From contig CAVTOR010000005.1 in the NCBI GenBank assembly GCA_963736235.1, positions 62,001-126,000 of the forward strand: DNA of 64,000 nucleotides. Direction: 5' to 3'. Origin of the DNA: CAVORB01 sp963736235 (GTDB lineage Bacteria > Pseudomonadota > Gammaproteobacteria > Chromatiales > Chromatiaceae). Positions within the stretch are counted from its first letter, which is position 1, and the number at the start of each line of letters is the position of its first letter. Under the pieces are notes generated by a model. That model was not told the origin of the DNA, searched no databases, and was given only the letters and a program-made list of their open reading frames with translations. Of this stretch, positions 11,690-19,438 are shown piece after piece. A program made the translations under genes and the position numbers.

Positions 11690-12294
11690 TCGGCCGATTG
11701 CGCGGCGAGATCGTCTTCAAGCACCCGCCCCAACTCATGCTCGACGTGAACGGGGTCGGCTATGAGCTCGATGCCCCCATGTCCACCTTCTACGACCTGC
11801 CGGGGGTGGGCGAGACGGTCACGCTGGTCACCCACCTGGCGGTGCGCGAGGATGCCCAGGTCCTCTACGGCTTCCGGCGCGAGTCCGATCGCGCCCTGTT
11901 CCGCAGCCTGCTCAAGGTGACGGGCGTGGGCGCGCGCATGGCCCTGGCCATCCTGTCCGGCATGGACGCCCAGCGCTTCGCACTGTGCGTGCAGCAGGAG
12001 GACATCACCGCCCTGATCCGCCTGCCGGGTGTTGGCCGCAAGACCGCGGAGCGGCTGATCGTGGAAATGCGCGACCGGGTGGAAGGCATTGGCGCGGGAA
12101 TGCCCGACGACGATCCAGGTCGGACCTCCCCGGCGGCGGACGCGGACACGGCTCTCGCCGATGCCGTGAGCGCCCTGGTGGCCCTCGGTTACAAGCCGGT
12201 GGACGCGAACCGCATGGCCCGCGCCGCGGACGACGGGGCGAAGACTTCGGAGGAGATCATCCGCGCCGCGCTCAAGGCGGTGAACGGCCCCTGA
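11686..12294 (+). CDS. ruvA: Holliday junction branch-migration subunit RuvA
   Basis: A 202-residue RuvA beginning MIGRLRGEIVFKHPPQ. It has the N-terminal OB-fold, the two helix-hairpin-helix motifs (LLKVTGVGARMALAIL and LIRLPGVGRKTAERLI) and the C-terminal UBA-like domain ending in EEIIRAALKAV that contacts RuvB. It forms the tetramer that holds the junction. The usual partner gene ruvB does not follow; the next gene is on the opposite strand, so ruvB must lie elsewhere. Confidence 0.97.
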   Translation: MIGRLRGEIVFKHPPQLMLDVNGVGYELDAPMSTFYDLPGVGETVTLVTHLAVREDAQVLYGFRRESDRALFRSLLKVTGVGARMALAILSGMDAQRFALCVQQEDITALIRLPGVGRKTAERLIVEMRDRVEGIGAGMPDDDPGRTSPAADADTALADAVSALVALGYKPVDANRMARAADDGAKTSEEIIRAALKAVNGP

Positions 12295-12332
12295 GCTTGC
12301 TGCATCCGTTCGGGTGAGGGCCGACCCCTGAC

Positions 12333-12893
12333 CTACTCGGGCTGCTCCCCGTCGTCCGGCCCGAAGTTGAAGGCGATGGAGAGGCGCCGCTCGCCGCTGC
12401 GGTTGGTCTCCACGCGGTGGGAGAGGCTGGGGGGGAAGAACAGGAACATGCCGGCCACTGGGGCGACCTGGATCAGGAAATGCCCGTCGCGCAGCACCAG
12501 ATCCCCCGAACCCGTCGGCACCGTCACGTAATAGACCCCGGAGAGCAGCTCGTCGAGCTCATCGTGCGTGTGTTCTGAGGTGGACTGTCCCGGTCCCTGG
12601 GCGTTGAGCCAGAAGCCGCTGCGCAGCCGTTCCGTTCCCCGGCCCAGGATCTGCCGGGCGCAGGCCTCGGCATGCGCCAGCACGGGGGCCAGGGCGGGGA
12701 TCCGCTCGCGATCCAGGTAGAGGTTCTCGAAACGCCCGCCGAAGAAGTGGGTGCGGCGGCTGAAATCCTCCTCGCCCAACGCGGCGAAGGACTGCAGGAT
12801 CTCCCCGTTGATCCCCACGGCGCCGGGCAACATGCTGCCGTGCAGCCGGGCGTTGGTCCAGAGCCGGACCTCGGGGGTCGTCGTCATGCCCAT
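12333..12893 (-). CDS. Putative Fe(II)/2-oxoglutarate-dependent oxygenase
   Basis: A 186-residue protein whose C-terminal half resembles a double-stranded beta-helix oxygenase. The segment SEHTHDELDELLSGVYYVTV could supply the iron-binding His and Asp, and FFPPSLSHRVETNRSGERR the distal His and an Arg for 2-oxoglutarate. Length and layout fit the TIGR02466-like group of uncharacterised oxygenases. The substrate is unknown. It is the last gene of a four-gene minus-strand set; ATGs at 12893 and 12887 are both possible starts. Confidence 0.6.
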   Translation of the reverse strand: MGMTTTPEVRLWTNARLHGSMLPGAVGINGEILQSFAALGEEDFSRRTHFFGGRFENLYLDRERIPALAPVLAHAEACARQILGRGTERLRSGFWLNAQGPGQSTSEHTHDELDELLSGVYYVTVPTGSGDLVLRDGHFLIQVAPVAGMFLFFPPSLSHRVETNRSGERRLSIAFNFGPDDGEQPE

Positions 12894-12925
12894 CTTCCCC
12901 GGCGCGTCGTCGCTCGTGCTCCCCG

Positions 12926-13432
12926 TCAGCCCTCTGGCTTTCCTGGCTCGGCCGGACCCTGTCCGGGCCAGGGCAGGATCGGCACCACCGAGATGCTGTT
13001 CTTGGGCGAGCCCTCGATGATGCGGTCGCTGTAGCTGAGGTAGACCAGTACGTTGCGCCGCGCGTCGTAGAAGCGCACCACCTGCAGGGACTTGAAGACG
13101 AGCGAGGTGCGCTTCTTGAACACCTCGTCACCGTCAGCCTTGCCCTCCCGGATCTTGTCGGTGAGCCGCACGGGGCCGATCTGGCGGCAGGCGATGGAGG
13201 CGTCCGAGGTGTCCTCCGCCACCCCCACCGCGCCGCTGATGCCCCCGGTCTTGGCCCGGCTCAGGTAGCAGGCGACACCCGGGACCTCCTCGTCCTCAAA
13301 CACCTCGACCACGATCTTGTCATTGGGGCCGAGCCATTTGAACTTGGTGCTCACCTCGCCGACCTCCTCGCCGGCGAGACCGGGCGGAAGACAGCAAAGG
13401 GCGATGGCCAGGGCGAGGACGATGATGTGCAT
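12926..13432 (-). CDS. creA: CreA family periplasmic protein
   Basis: A 168-residue protein with a clear signal peptide (residues 1-20, ending LPPGLAG). The CreA signature is strong: FKWLGPNDKIVVEVFEDEEV, CYLSRAKTGGISGAVG, AEDTSDASIACRQIGP and VLVYLSYSDRIIEGSPKNS. Family function is unknown; members are exported and often lie near stress genes. It sits 26 bases after the flavoprotein gene and 32 bases before the oxygenase gene, probably one transcript. Confidence 0.9.
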   Translation of the reverse strand: MHIIVLALAIALCCLPPGLAGEEVGEVSTKFKWLGPNDKIVVEVFEDEEVPGVACYLSRAKTGGISGAVGVAEDTSDASIACRQIGPVRLTDKIREGKADGDEVFKKRTSLVFKSLQVVRFYDARRNVLVYLSYSDRIIEGSPKNSISVVPILPWPGQGPAEPGKPEG

Positions 13433-13458
13433 GGTCGGTTGTTTGCTTCCGGGTCCGG

Positions 13459-14658
13459 TCAGGCGCCAAAGAGGCGCACGGCCTCGTGCTGGCTGCGGGT
13501 GAGGCAGTCCTCGACGGACACGCCGTAGAACCAGTTGCCGGTGATGGCGAGCCGGCCGCCGGCAAGAGCTGCGTCCATGCTTTGCACCAACTCCTGATGG
13601 CCGACACGTAGGGCCGGCAGGCGGTTGCTGACCCGCTCGACGCCCGCGATGCGATCGGGCGTGATGCCAAGCACGCGGCAGATGCGCTCCAACTGCGCGT
13701 CCGGCGCCAGTACGCCCGGTCGGAAATGGAAGGTGAATCCCCGGTAGTCCTGATCTGGCACGTAGTCTCGGGACACCATGGAGTGAAAGGCGTCGTCCAC
13801 CGCGATCAGGCCCGCCAGGGGCGGCAGGTGATCGACCTCCGCCGCCGGTACGCAGACCGCGACCGACTCTACCGGGGAGATCCCGATGCCGGAAATGGCG
13901 GTGCGCAGCGTCTCCATGTCTCGGGGTAGCAGGGCGGCGGCCGCGTCAGGGGGCACCGCGAGGCTGAGGGCACGGCAGGTGAGCTCCGCGCCGTCCGCGA
14001 GCTCGAGGCGGAAGCCGTCACCATCCCGATGCACCGCCGCGATGTTCTGTCCCGTGCGTACCACCAGGCCGGATTGAGCGGCGATGGCGTCGGGAATGTC
14101 CGAGAGACCGCCGGGCAGGGTGAAGCTGCGCATCACCTCCTTGCGCCGCGGCTTGCGCCTGAACAGCAGTTCAGAGGGAAAGTCGTCCGCGTCCTGGCAG
14201 ATGACGGCGCGGAAGGCGGGGCCGAAGAGATCGCGGTAGTTCCTGCGCCCGAGGCCCGCGCCGTAGTAGTCGGCCACCCGCTTTCTCCGCTTCGGGCTGG
14301 TGAACAGCCGCGGCAGCGAGAGTGCCATCTCCAGCGGATGCAGGGCAGAGAATATGGAGTGTCGCCCGCCCTCGCGCCACAGGGAGTAGCGGAGTTTCGC
14401 CTTGGGCACGAGGCGATCCATCAGGCCGAGGTCGCCGAGGATGTCCAGGAGGTGGCCGTAGCTGTTGAAGCAGGTGTGGCTGCCGGCCTCGGTCCAGAAG
14501 TCTCCGCAGCCGGTGAAGGTGCGGCTGTTCATGCAGCCGCCCACCCGCTCGCTGCGCTCGATGACCAGGGTGTCCACCCCCTTGCGAGCCGCGCGATGGG
14601 CCAGGCCGAGACCGCTGATACCGGCACCTACGACGACGTGATCGACTTGCTCGCTCAT
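13459..14658 (-). CDS. FAD-dependent oxidoreductase, protoporphyrinogen oxidase-like
   Basis: A 399-residue flavoprotein starting MSEQVDHVVVGAGISGLG, with the dinucleotide fold GAGISGLGLAHRAARKG, the GG doublet ERVGGCMNSRTF and a C-terminal FAD-closing segment GGRLAITGNWFYGVSVEDCL. The arrangement matches the amine-oxidase/HemG-HemY superfamily, which includes protoporphyrinogen IX oxidase of heme synthesis. Other carotenoid or amine oxidases of the superfamily are possible. ATG 14658 is chosen because the upstream in-frame extension is low-complexity Arg/Gly/Ala. It follows the uncharacterised gene ending at 14681 by 22 bases. Confidence 0.75.
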   Translation of the reverse strand: MSEQVDHVVVGAGISGLGLAHRAARKGVDTLVIERSERVGGCMNSRTFTGCGDFWTEAGSHTCFNSYGHLLDILGDLGLMDRLVPKAKLRYSLWREGGRHSIFSALHPLEMALSLPRLFTSPKRRKRVADYYGAGLGRRNYRDLFGPAFRAVICQDADDFPSELLFRRKPRRKEVMRSFTLPGGLSDIPDAIAAQSGLVVRTGQNIAAVHRDGDGFRLELADGAELTCRALSLAVPPDAAAALLPRDMETLRTAISGIGISPVESVAVCVPAAEVDHLPPLAGLIAVDDAFHSMVSRDYVPDQDYRGFTFHFRPGVLAPDAQLERICRVLGITPDRIAGVERVSNRLPALRVGHQELVQSMDAALAGGRLAITGNWFYGVSVEDCLTRSQHEAVRLFGA

Positions 14659-14680
14659 GCTCGGCACCGCTTTCCGGAGC

Positions 14681-15262
14681 TCAATAATCGCGCCCGCGCC
14701 CGCGCCCGCGCCCGGTCTCGTCGTCCTCGTCCTCATTCTCCTCGGGCTCGACGAGAGACAAATGGCTGGTGTCCGGGAACCCGATCGCGGGCGGTGGCGG
14801 CTCGCAGTCCTCGAACGACCAGTCGTCGCCCGAGACGAGGGACAGATGGCTGGTGTCGATCTTCCCAGGATCGGAAGTGCGATCCGCCTCCAGCGGCAGC
14901 GACTGGCCCTCGGGGGCCAGGGATAGGCCCGCCGTCACCCCGTAAGGCTCTTCGCGTGGCATGACCTCTGCTGGCGACTCTGCGGGGGGAGTCACGGCCT
15001 GCGCGGACCAGGGCGCCTCCTCCGGGGTGTCCAGGGGGACGATGCGCACCAGTGCCCCGGCGTCGCGGAAGACCTCCCGGAAACGCGATGCGGTCGCGGT
15101 GTCCACCCCGCGCTTGATGACGATCGGATTGCCGTCGAACAGGCGTGCCGCGGCTTCGTCCGAGAGATTGAACAATTGCCGCAGGCGCGCGCGCGCGACA
15201 TCTGGGTCGGCTCCGTGCAGGAGTTCCCCGGCGAACTGGATATCGAATTTTGCCCCCGCCAT
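14681..15262 (-). CDS. Uncharacterised protein with DTSHLSLV tail repeats
   Basis: A 193-residue protein. Residues 1-75 form a compact domain (start MAGAKFDIQFAGELLHGADP, then LRQLFNLSDEAAARLF and VIKRGVDTATASRFREVFRD) that I recall from many gammaproteobacterial proteins without known function. The tail is acidic and contains two copies of DTSHLSLV, each followed by acidic residues, then ends in a GRGRGR run. No signal peptide or membrane segment is seen, so it is probably cytoplasmic. It is the first gene of the minus-strand set leading to the flavoprotein, CreA and oxygenase. Confidence 0.75.
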   Translation of the reverse strand: MAGAKFDIQFAGELLHGADPDVARARLRQLFNLSDEAAARLFDGNPIVIKRGVDTATASRFREVFRDAGALVRIVPLDTPEEAPWSAQAVTPPAESPAEVMPREEPYGVTAGLSLAPEGQSLPLEADRTSDPGKIDTSHLSLVSGDDWSFEDCEPPPPAIGFPDTSHLSLVEPEENEDEDDETGRGRGRGRDY

Positions 15263-15377
15263 GGTTCTTCTCTGTTTCTCCTATGGCCCGTTCCGAGCGC
15301 GGTGAGAAAAGTCTACTGCAAACGCCCGCCGCAAACGACCTCGCCCGGGGTCCGGGCGGGCGCTCGCAGCGTGCCCT

Positions 15378-15393
15378 TGTGAGCACCTTCACA
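15378..15393. promoter_or_regulatory. CRP/Vfr-type operator 1
   Basis: TGTGA-GCACCT-TCACA is an exact match to the CRP half-site rule (TGTGA, six bases, TCACA). It lies 161 bases upstream of the GTG start of the repeat-protein gene and 116 bases upstream of the divergent gene at 15262. A second site is centred 61 bases downstream. Confidence 0.7.
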
Positions 15394-15438
15394 GAACGGT
15401 GCGGCGTACGGTCCCGTCCGCAGCCGCCGCGGGTTTCG

Positions 15439-15454
15439 TGTGAGCGCGTTCACG
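15439..15454. promoter_or_regulatory. CRP/Vfr-type operator 2
   Basis: TGTGA-GCGCGT-TCACG differs from the CRP consensus by one base in the right half. Its centre is 61 bases from operator 1, close to six DNA turns, and 100 bases before the repeat-protein start. The shared helical phase favours binding to one face of the DNA. Confidence 0.62.
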
Positions 15455-15553
15455 AAAGAAACGCTCCGCGACAGCCAGTATTACCGCCAAGGCCGGACGC
15501 GCCGGGTGCGCCTCATGCCGTTGGCTGAATATCAATACATCAGGAGTACGACA

Positions 15554-16526
15554 GTGAAGACCATCCTAAGCATCCTCTTTGCGATCCTCTTCGGCCTCGC
15601 TGCCGTGCCGGTTCACGCGAAAAAGGACAAGGGCGACGATGCCCCGTACCGGGAAGGCTGGCACAGTTGCGACAAGAAGATCACGATCTGTCACATCCCG
15701 CCCGGCAACCCCGGCAACGCGCACGCCATCACCATCAGTGTGAACGCGCTCGACACGCACATCGACCATCACGACGACGTCGTGATGGGGTGCGATCTGG
15801 GCAAGGCCGGCAAAGATGCGGCAGAAGACCGGTGCCGGGCTCTGGCGGGCGCCGACGATGACGATGATGACGACTCCGGCAATGACGGCGATTCCGGTGA
15901 CGATGATGACGACTCCGGCGACTCCGGCGACTCCGGCGACTCCGGCGACTCCGGCGACTCCGGCGACTCCGGCGACTCCGGCGACTCCGGCGACTCCGGC
16001 GACTCCGGCGACTCCGGCGACTCCGGCGACTCCGGCGACTCCGGCGACTCCGGCGACTCCGGCGACTCCGGCGACTCCGGCGACTCGGGACTCCGGTGAC
16101 TCCGGCGACTCCGGTGACTCCGGTGACTCCGGTGACTCCGGTGACTCCGGTGACTCCGGTGACTCCGGTGACTCCGGTGACTCCGGTGACTCCGGCGACT
16201 CCGGCGACTCCGGCGACTCCGGCGACTCCGGTGACTCCGGTGACTCCGGTGACTCCGGTGACTCCGGTGACTCGGGCGACTCCGGTGACTCGGGCGACTC
16301 CGGTGGCTCGGGCGACTCCGGTGACTCCGGTGGCTTCGACGGCAACACGGGTAGCGACGAGGACGACGGCACGAGCGGTGGACCGGGCGGTCTCGGTGTC
16401 GGCGCGCCGGGCCTGCCTGACAGCGTGCTTTTCGTCCTCTGTGACAACCGGACCGGCGAAATCGGCCGCGCCATCGATGCGAGCCCGGTAGGCAGGATCT
16501 CGAGCTCGAAACTCGGCTGCGAGTGA
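15554..16526 (+). CDS. Secreted Gly-Asp-Ser repeat surface protein (one frameshift in repeat)
   Basis: The GTG at 15554 is preceded by AGGAG at good spacing. The protein has a signal peptide (residues 1-22, ending VPVHA), then a small Cys/His-rich domain (KKITICHIPPGNPGNAH, DTHIDHHDDVVMGCD) known from other exported repeat proteins, an Asp-rich linker, and a long DSG tripeptide array. A C-terminal segment follows (LPDSVLFVLCDNRTGEIGRA, two Cys). A 7-base unit replaces the 9-base unit at 16082-16088, so the frame closes at 16099; after a one-base correction it runs to 16526. The shift may be a sequencing error or a real off state. The array resembles staphylococcal Ser-Asp repeat stalks only in composition. 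An adhesin or extracellular stalk is my inference. Confidence 0.78.
15911..16331. repeat. 9-bp tandem repeat GACTCCGG(C/T), about 46 full units
   Basis: Nineteen identical GACTCCGGC units fill 15911-16081. A 7-base unit (GACTCGG) follows at 16082-16088, then about 27 units in which blocks end in T or C (mostly GGT to about 16187, a short GGC block, GGT again, and some TCG or GGC variants near the end). Units encode Asp-Ser-Gly. The blocks of identical third bases suggest local expansion or gene conversion. No repeat unit contains a stop in any frame, which explains long open frames on both strands. Confidence 0.97.
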
Positions 16527-16596
16527 TCACGGGAATCGGCCCTGTCGCGTGACGCACAGGGCCGCCAACCCAGACCTGGACTGGAGACCGATCGAA

Positions 16597-17085
16597 ATGT
16601 TCAGCAAGAAAAGCCAATCCGAACAGACGCCAGGCCTGATCCTGGACTCGGTCCGGGCAGTCCGAAACGACGTTCCCCGGCGTATGGGCGAGAACGGATT
16701 CACGCTGGTCGAGGTGCTGATCACCCTGGCCGTCGTCGTCATCGTGCTGGCCGTCGCAGTTCCGGGGTTCGGGCTTCTGATCGCGGAGACGCGCATGACA
16801 ACGACCACCAACGGTATCGTCACCCAGCTCAACCTGGCCAGGTCAGAGGCGGTCAAGCGGGGAACCCCGGTGACCATGTGCAGCAGCGCCGACGGCGCGA
16901 CCTGCTCCGGCGACCTGGACTGGGGCTCGGGTTGGATCGTTTTCACGGATCAGGACCGGAACCTCGAGGTCAACGATGCCACCGACATCATCAGGGTGCA
17001 GCAGTCGACCGAGAACGACGTGGAGCTAAACGGCAACTACGCCTACCTGATGTATCTCCGGGACGGCTCGATGCTGGTTTATTGA
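16597..17085 (+). CDS. Type IV pilin-like protein, GspH/FimT family
   Basis: A 162-residue prepilin. The class III cleavage site is visible in RRMGENGFTLVEVLITLAVV, followed by a hydrophobic helix. Later segments LARSEAVKRGTPVTMCSS, GSGWIVFTDQDRN and a Cys pair match FimT/GspH minor pilins, which prime pilus or pseudopilus assembly in the inner membrane. ATG 16597 has a GGAGA ribosome site nine bases away, giving a long 33-residue leader; ATG 16684 would give a short leader but lacks a good ribosome site. It lies 70 bases after the repeat protein, so the two may share a transcript and the CRP-like sites. Confidence 0.85.
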   Translation: MFSKKSQSEQTPGLILDSVRAVRNDVPRRMGENGFTLVEVLITLAVVVIVLAVAVPGFGLLIAETRMTTTTNGIVTQLNLARSEAVKRGTPVTMCSSADGATCSGDLDWGSGWIVFTDQDRNLEVNDATDIIRVQQSTENDVELNGNYAYLMYLRDGSMLVY

Positions 17086-17318
17086 GATTGGATTCGGCCC
17101 TGCCTCTGGAAGCCGCGCGCGGCCATCGAAAAAAATCGAATCCACCCGCGCGGTTTGGGCGGCCCTGGGGCAGGGGCCGTGAATTGAAAAGGACCTGGGC
17201 GGGGGCCGCCGCAAGACCCGAGTGAGTAAGGTCGATGCTTCGGAAGCTAGACCGGCTCTTACCGCCCAGGCAGCTCAGGATACGTTTAACGAGTCAGTTG
17301 TGCAGTCGGAGGTCGAGA

Positions 17319-17693
17319 ATGCTTACATGCAAACGGATGGGGGGCTTGGTTCTCGCGTCTGCCATGCTCCTGGGCGGGGGAATCCTGGCCGAGATCGTGG
17401 TTCAGGCAGCCCCATTCGGAACCCCTAGCGTCCTGCCGGCGTTGCTTTCCGCGTTGGCGATTTTTTCCGTGCTTTTATCAGTGGCTCTGCTTGCAGTGAC
17501 TTTCCTGGTCAGCTTGCTCCCGGGGGCTGCGTCTGCAAAGGAAGCGCTGCCACGAACAAGCCCAAGCGTCGATCAGGCGACCGGAACTTCCCGTCGTCGT
17601 TCCTGGATCGGCCGCAAAATCGGCGAGCGCACTCGGGAAAGGCGCCCTCTTCCCTCGACGGCCTGGACGCCCGCGACAGGCTCCTTACCTTGA
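17319..17693 (+). CDS. Small membrane protein, unknown function
   Basis: A 124-residue protein from ATG 17319 with GGAGG seven bases upstream. Two hydrophobic segments (about residues 8-28 and 37-65) are joined by a short Pro-containing loop; the C-terminus is Arg/Ser-rich and likely cytoplasmic. I recognise no family. The frame is open upstream to 17235 but the ribosome site supports 17319. It lies 233 bases after the prepilin gene. Confidence 0.55.
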   Translation: MLTCKRMGGLVLASAMLLGGGILAEIVVQAAPFGTPSVLPALLSALAIFSVLLSVALLAVTFLVSLLPGAASAKEALPRTSPSVDQATGTSRRRSWIGRKIGERTRERRPLPSTAWTPATGSLP

Positions 17694-18239
17694 TTGCGCC
17701 TCCTGTCGGCCGTTCTGACTGACAGACTCGGCAACCTTTCTTTGACTTGGCCCCGATGTAAAAAAGAACCGGCGCGCTACGAGCAAGGCGCCGCGCGGCC
17801 AGGGCGGACACGCAAGAAACCCGCCCGGCCTCCTGCCTTCGAAGCGAGGGACATTGCCGGCCACCCCGGTGATACGGGGTGGCCGGAACCGATAACCTCG
17901 CCACGACTTCCCGCGTTCCCTTCCCGTCCTGAACCCAATCGGCCGCCCGAGGTCGTCTGTCCGGTTCGACCTGCCGGACGCCGTCAGCAGGTTTCATCAC
18001 CGAGTCTTTCCATCGGGCTTTCTCCGGTCGACAATGGGGGCACCCGCTTTGTTGCGAACTCGGTGAAACTTGTGACGGACAATGCCCCTGACGTGCGATA
18101 GCCCTGGTCCGCCGGCGACGGGGTTACTTGTCCAGATGCGGTCCGGGTTTGGCGCCGCTTGGAGGTTGCGCCCGACGCGCACCCATGGCGGGGCAATCTC
18201 AATCCCGCCCAGTTCGGGCTCGTTGGGCGAGGCCGGGTC
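17694..18239. other. Intergenic stretch without a supported gene
   Basis: Short open frames exist on both strands (for example 17694-18101 plus), but their composition is random and they lack ribosome sites or recognisable motifs. The only clear structure is the hairpin at 17857-17886. The right end leads into the zapE start. Confidence 0.6.
17857..17886. terminator. Strong 12-bp hairpin, possible terminator
   Basis: CCGGCCACCCCG (17857-17868) pairs perfectly with CGGGGTGGCCGG (17875-17886) around a GTGATA loop. There is no T-run after it on either strand, so it may be a terminator-like or repeat-type hairpin. It is 164 bases beyond the small membrane protein gene. Confidence 0.5.
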
Positions 18240-19370
18240 GTGGTGACAAGTCAAGGCGACAGTTCCGAGAGCGGGGACGCGCTGGCGACGGCGGCCCTGC
18301 GAAAGCTCGTCCCCTATGACCCTGCCCAGGAAGAGGCCGGACGGCAGCTCGCGGCTTTGCATGGCGAGTTGCAGAGGGCGTCAGCCTTCCGTGCCCCCAA
18401 AGGGTTGCTGAACCGGGTCAGAGACCGTCTCCGTCCACCGCCAGTCCCGGTGCGGGGGCTCTACCTCTGGGGCGGCGTCGGGCGGGGCAAGACCTACTTG
18501 ATGGACTGGTTCGTCGATGAGCTGCCGTTCCCCGGCAAACACCGGGTGCATTTCCATCACTTCATGCGCCGCGTTCACGAGGAGCTCGCCGGCCTGCCGC
18601 GCCAGCCAGACCCGCTGGAGGTTCTCGCGGATCGCCGCTGCCGCGAGCTGAGGGTTCTGTGCCTGGACGAGTTCGTCGTCACCGACATCACCGATGCCAT
18701 GCTGCTGTACGGTTTGCTGAAGGCCTTTTTCACCCGCGGGATCACCCTGGTGACCACCTCGAACACGCACCCCGATGAGCTCTACCGCAACGGTTTACAA
18801 CGCCAACTGTTCCTGCCGGCAATCGATCTGATCAATCGCCACACCCGGGTCTACGAGCTCGACGGTGGCCGGGACTATCGACTGCAGGCGCTCACGGCCG
18901 GCGGCGTGTATTTCATGATCCCTGACGGCGGGGCGGACGCCGCCCTCGCAGACTATTTCGAGCGCCTGACGGGCGGTCACGGCGAGCACCTGATGGTCCT
19001 GGAGATCAACGGGCGGGAGATTCCGGTGCGACGGCTAGGCACCGATGTCGTGTGGTTCGACTTCCGAGTGTTGTGCGGCGGCCCGAGGGCAACGGCGGAC
19101 TATATCGAGATCGCGCGTGAGTTTCATACCGTGCTGCTCTCCGATGTGCCCGTTCTCACCCCGGGCGAGGATGCGGCGGCGCGACGTTTCATGCACCTGG
19201 TGGACGAGTTCTACGATCGCCGGGTCAAGCTGATCATGTCTGCCGCTGCCCCCCTTGGCGCCCTCTATCCGGGTGGATTGCACGACTTCGCCCACGAGCG
19301 CCTGCTCAGCAGGCTGACCGAGATGCAGTCCCAGGCGTATCTGGCCGAGGCGGGTCGGACGGGAGTCTGA
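18240..19370 (+). CDS. zapE: Cell division ATPase ZapE (AFG1-like)
   Basis: About 376 residues from a GTG at 18240 with GAGG seven bases upstream; the frame is open further up but the family length supports this start. Walker A is YLWGGVGRGKTYLMDWF and Walker B VLCLDEFVVTDITDAM. Segments HFHHFMRRVHEEL, TLVTTSNTHPDELY and RRFMHLVDEFYDRRVKL are typical. ZapE is a P-loop ATPase that acts on FtsZ at the division site; mitochondrial AFG1 is related. It is a single gene on this strand, followed by a minus-strand gene. Confidence 0.93.
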   Translation: MVTSQGDSSESGDALATAALRKLVPYDPAQEEAGRQLAALHGELQRASAFRAPKGLLNRVRDRLRPPPVPVRGLYLWGGVGRGKTYLMDWFVDELPFPGKHRVHFHHFMRRVHEELAGLPRQPDPLEVLADRRCRELRVLCLDEFVVTDITDAMLLYGLLKAFFTRGITLVTTSNTHPDELYRNGLQRQLFLPAIDLINRHTRVYELDGGRDYRLQALTAGGVYFMIPDGGADAALADYFERLTGGHGEHLMVLEINGREIPVRRLGTDVVWFDFRVLCGGPRATADYIEIAREFHTVLLSDVPVLTPGEDAAARRFMHLVDEFYDRRVKLIMSAAAPLGALYPGGLHDFAHERLLSRLTEMQSQAYLAEAGRTGV

Positions 19371-19406
19371 TGCCCTGACGGGCTTGCCTGAACCGGCTGT
19401 GCCCGC

Positions 19407-19421
19407 GGGGCCTGTCGCCCC
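19407..19421. terminator. Short hairpin between convergent genes
   Basis: GGGGC-CTGTC-GCCCC followed by TTT lies between the zapE stop and the convergent gene ending at 19439. The stem is only five base pairs and the T-run is short, so termination is only possible. Confidence 0.3.
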
Positions 19422-19438
19422 TTTCCGCTCGCCTCCGA

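Noticed and set aside
15911..16331. CRISPR array
   Set aside because: Units are contiguous 9-mers without spacers and encode protein.
15566..16617. Long open frames on both strands through the repeat (PES, AGV and HRS repeats)
   Set aside because: The 9-base unit lacks stops in all six frames. Only the DSG frame has a signal peptide, ribosome site and flanking domains.
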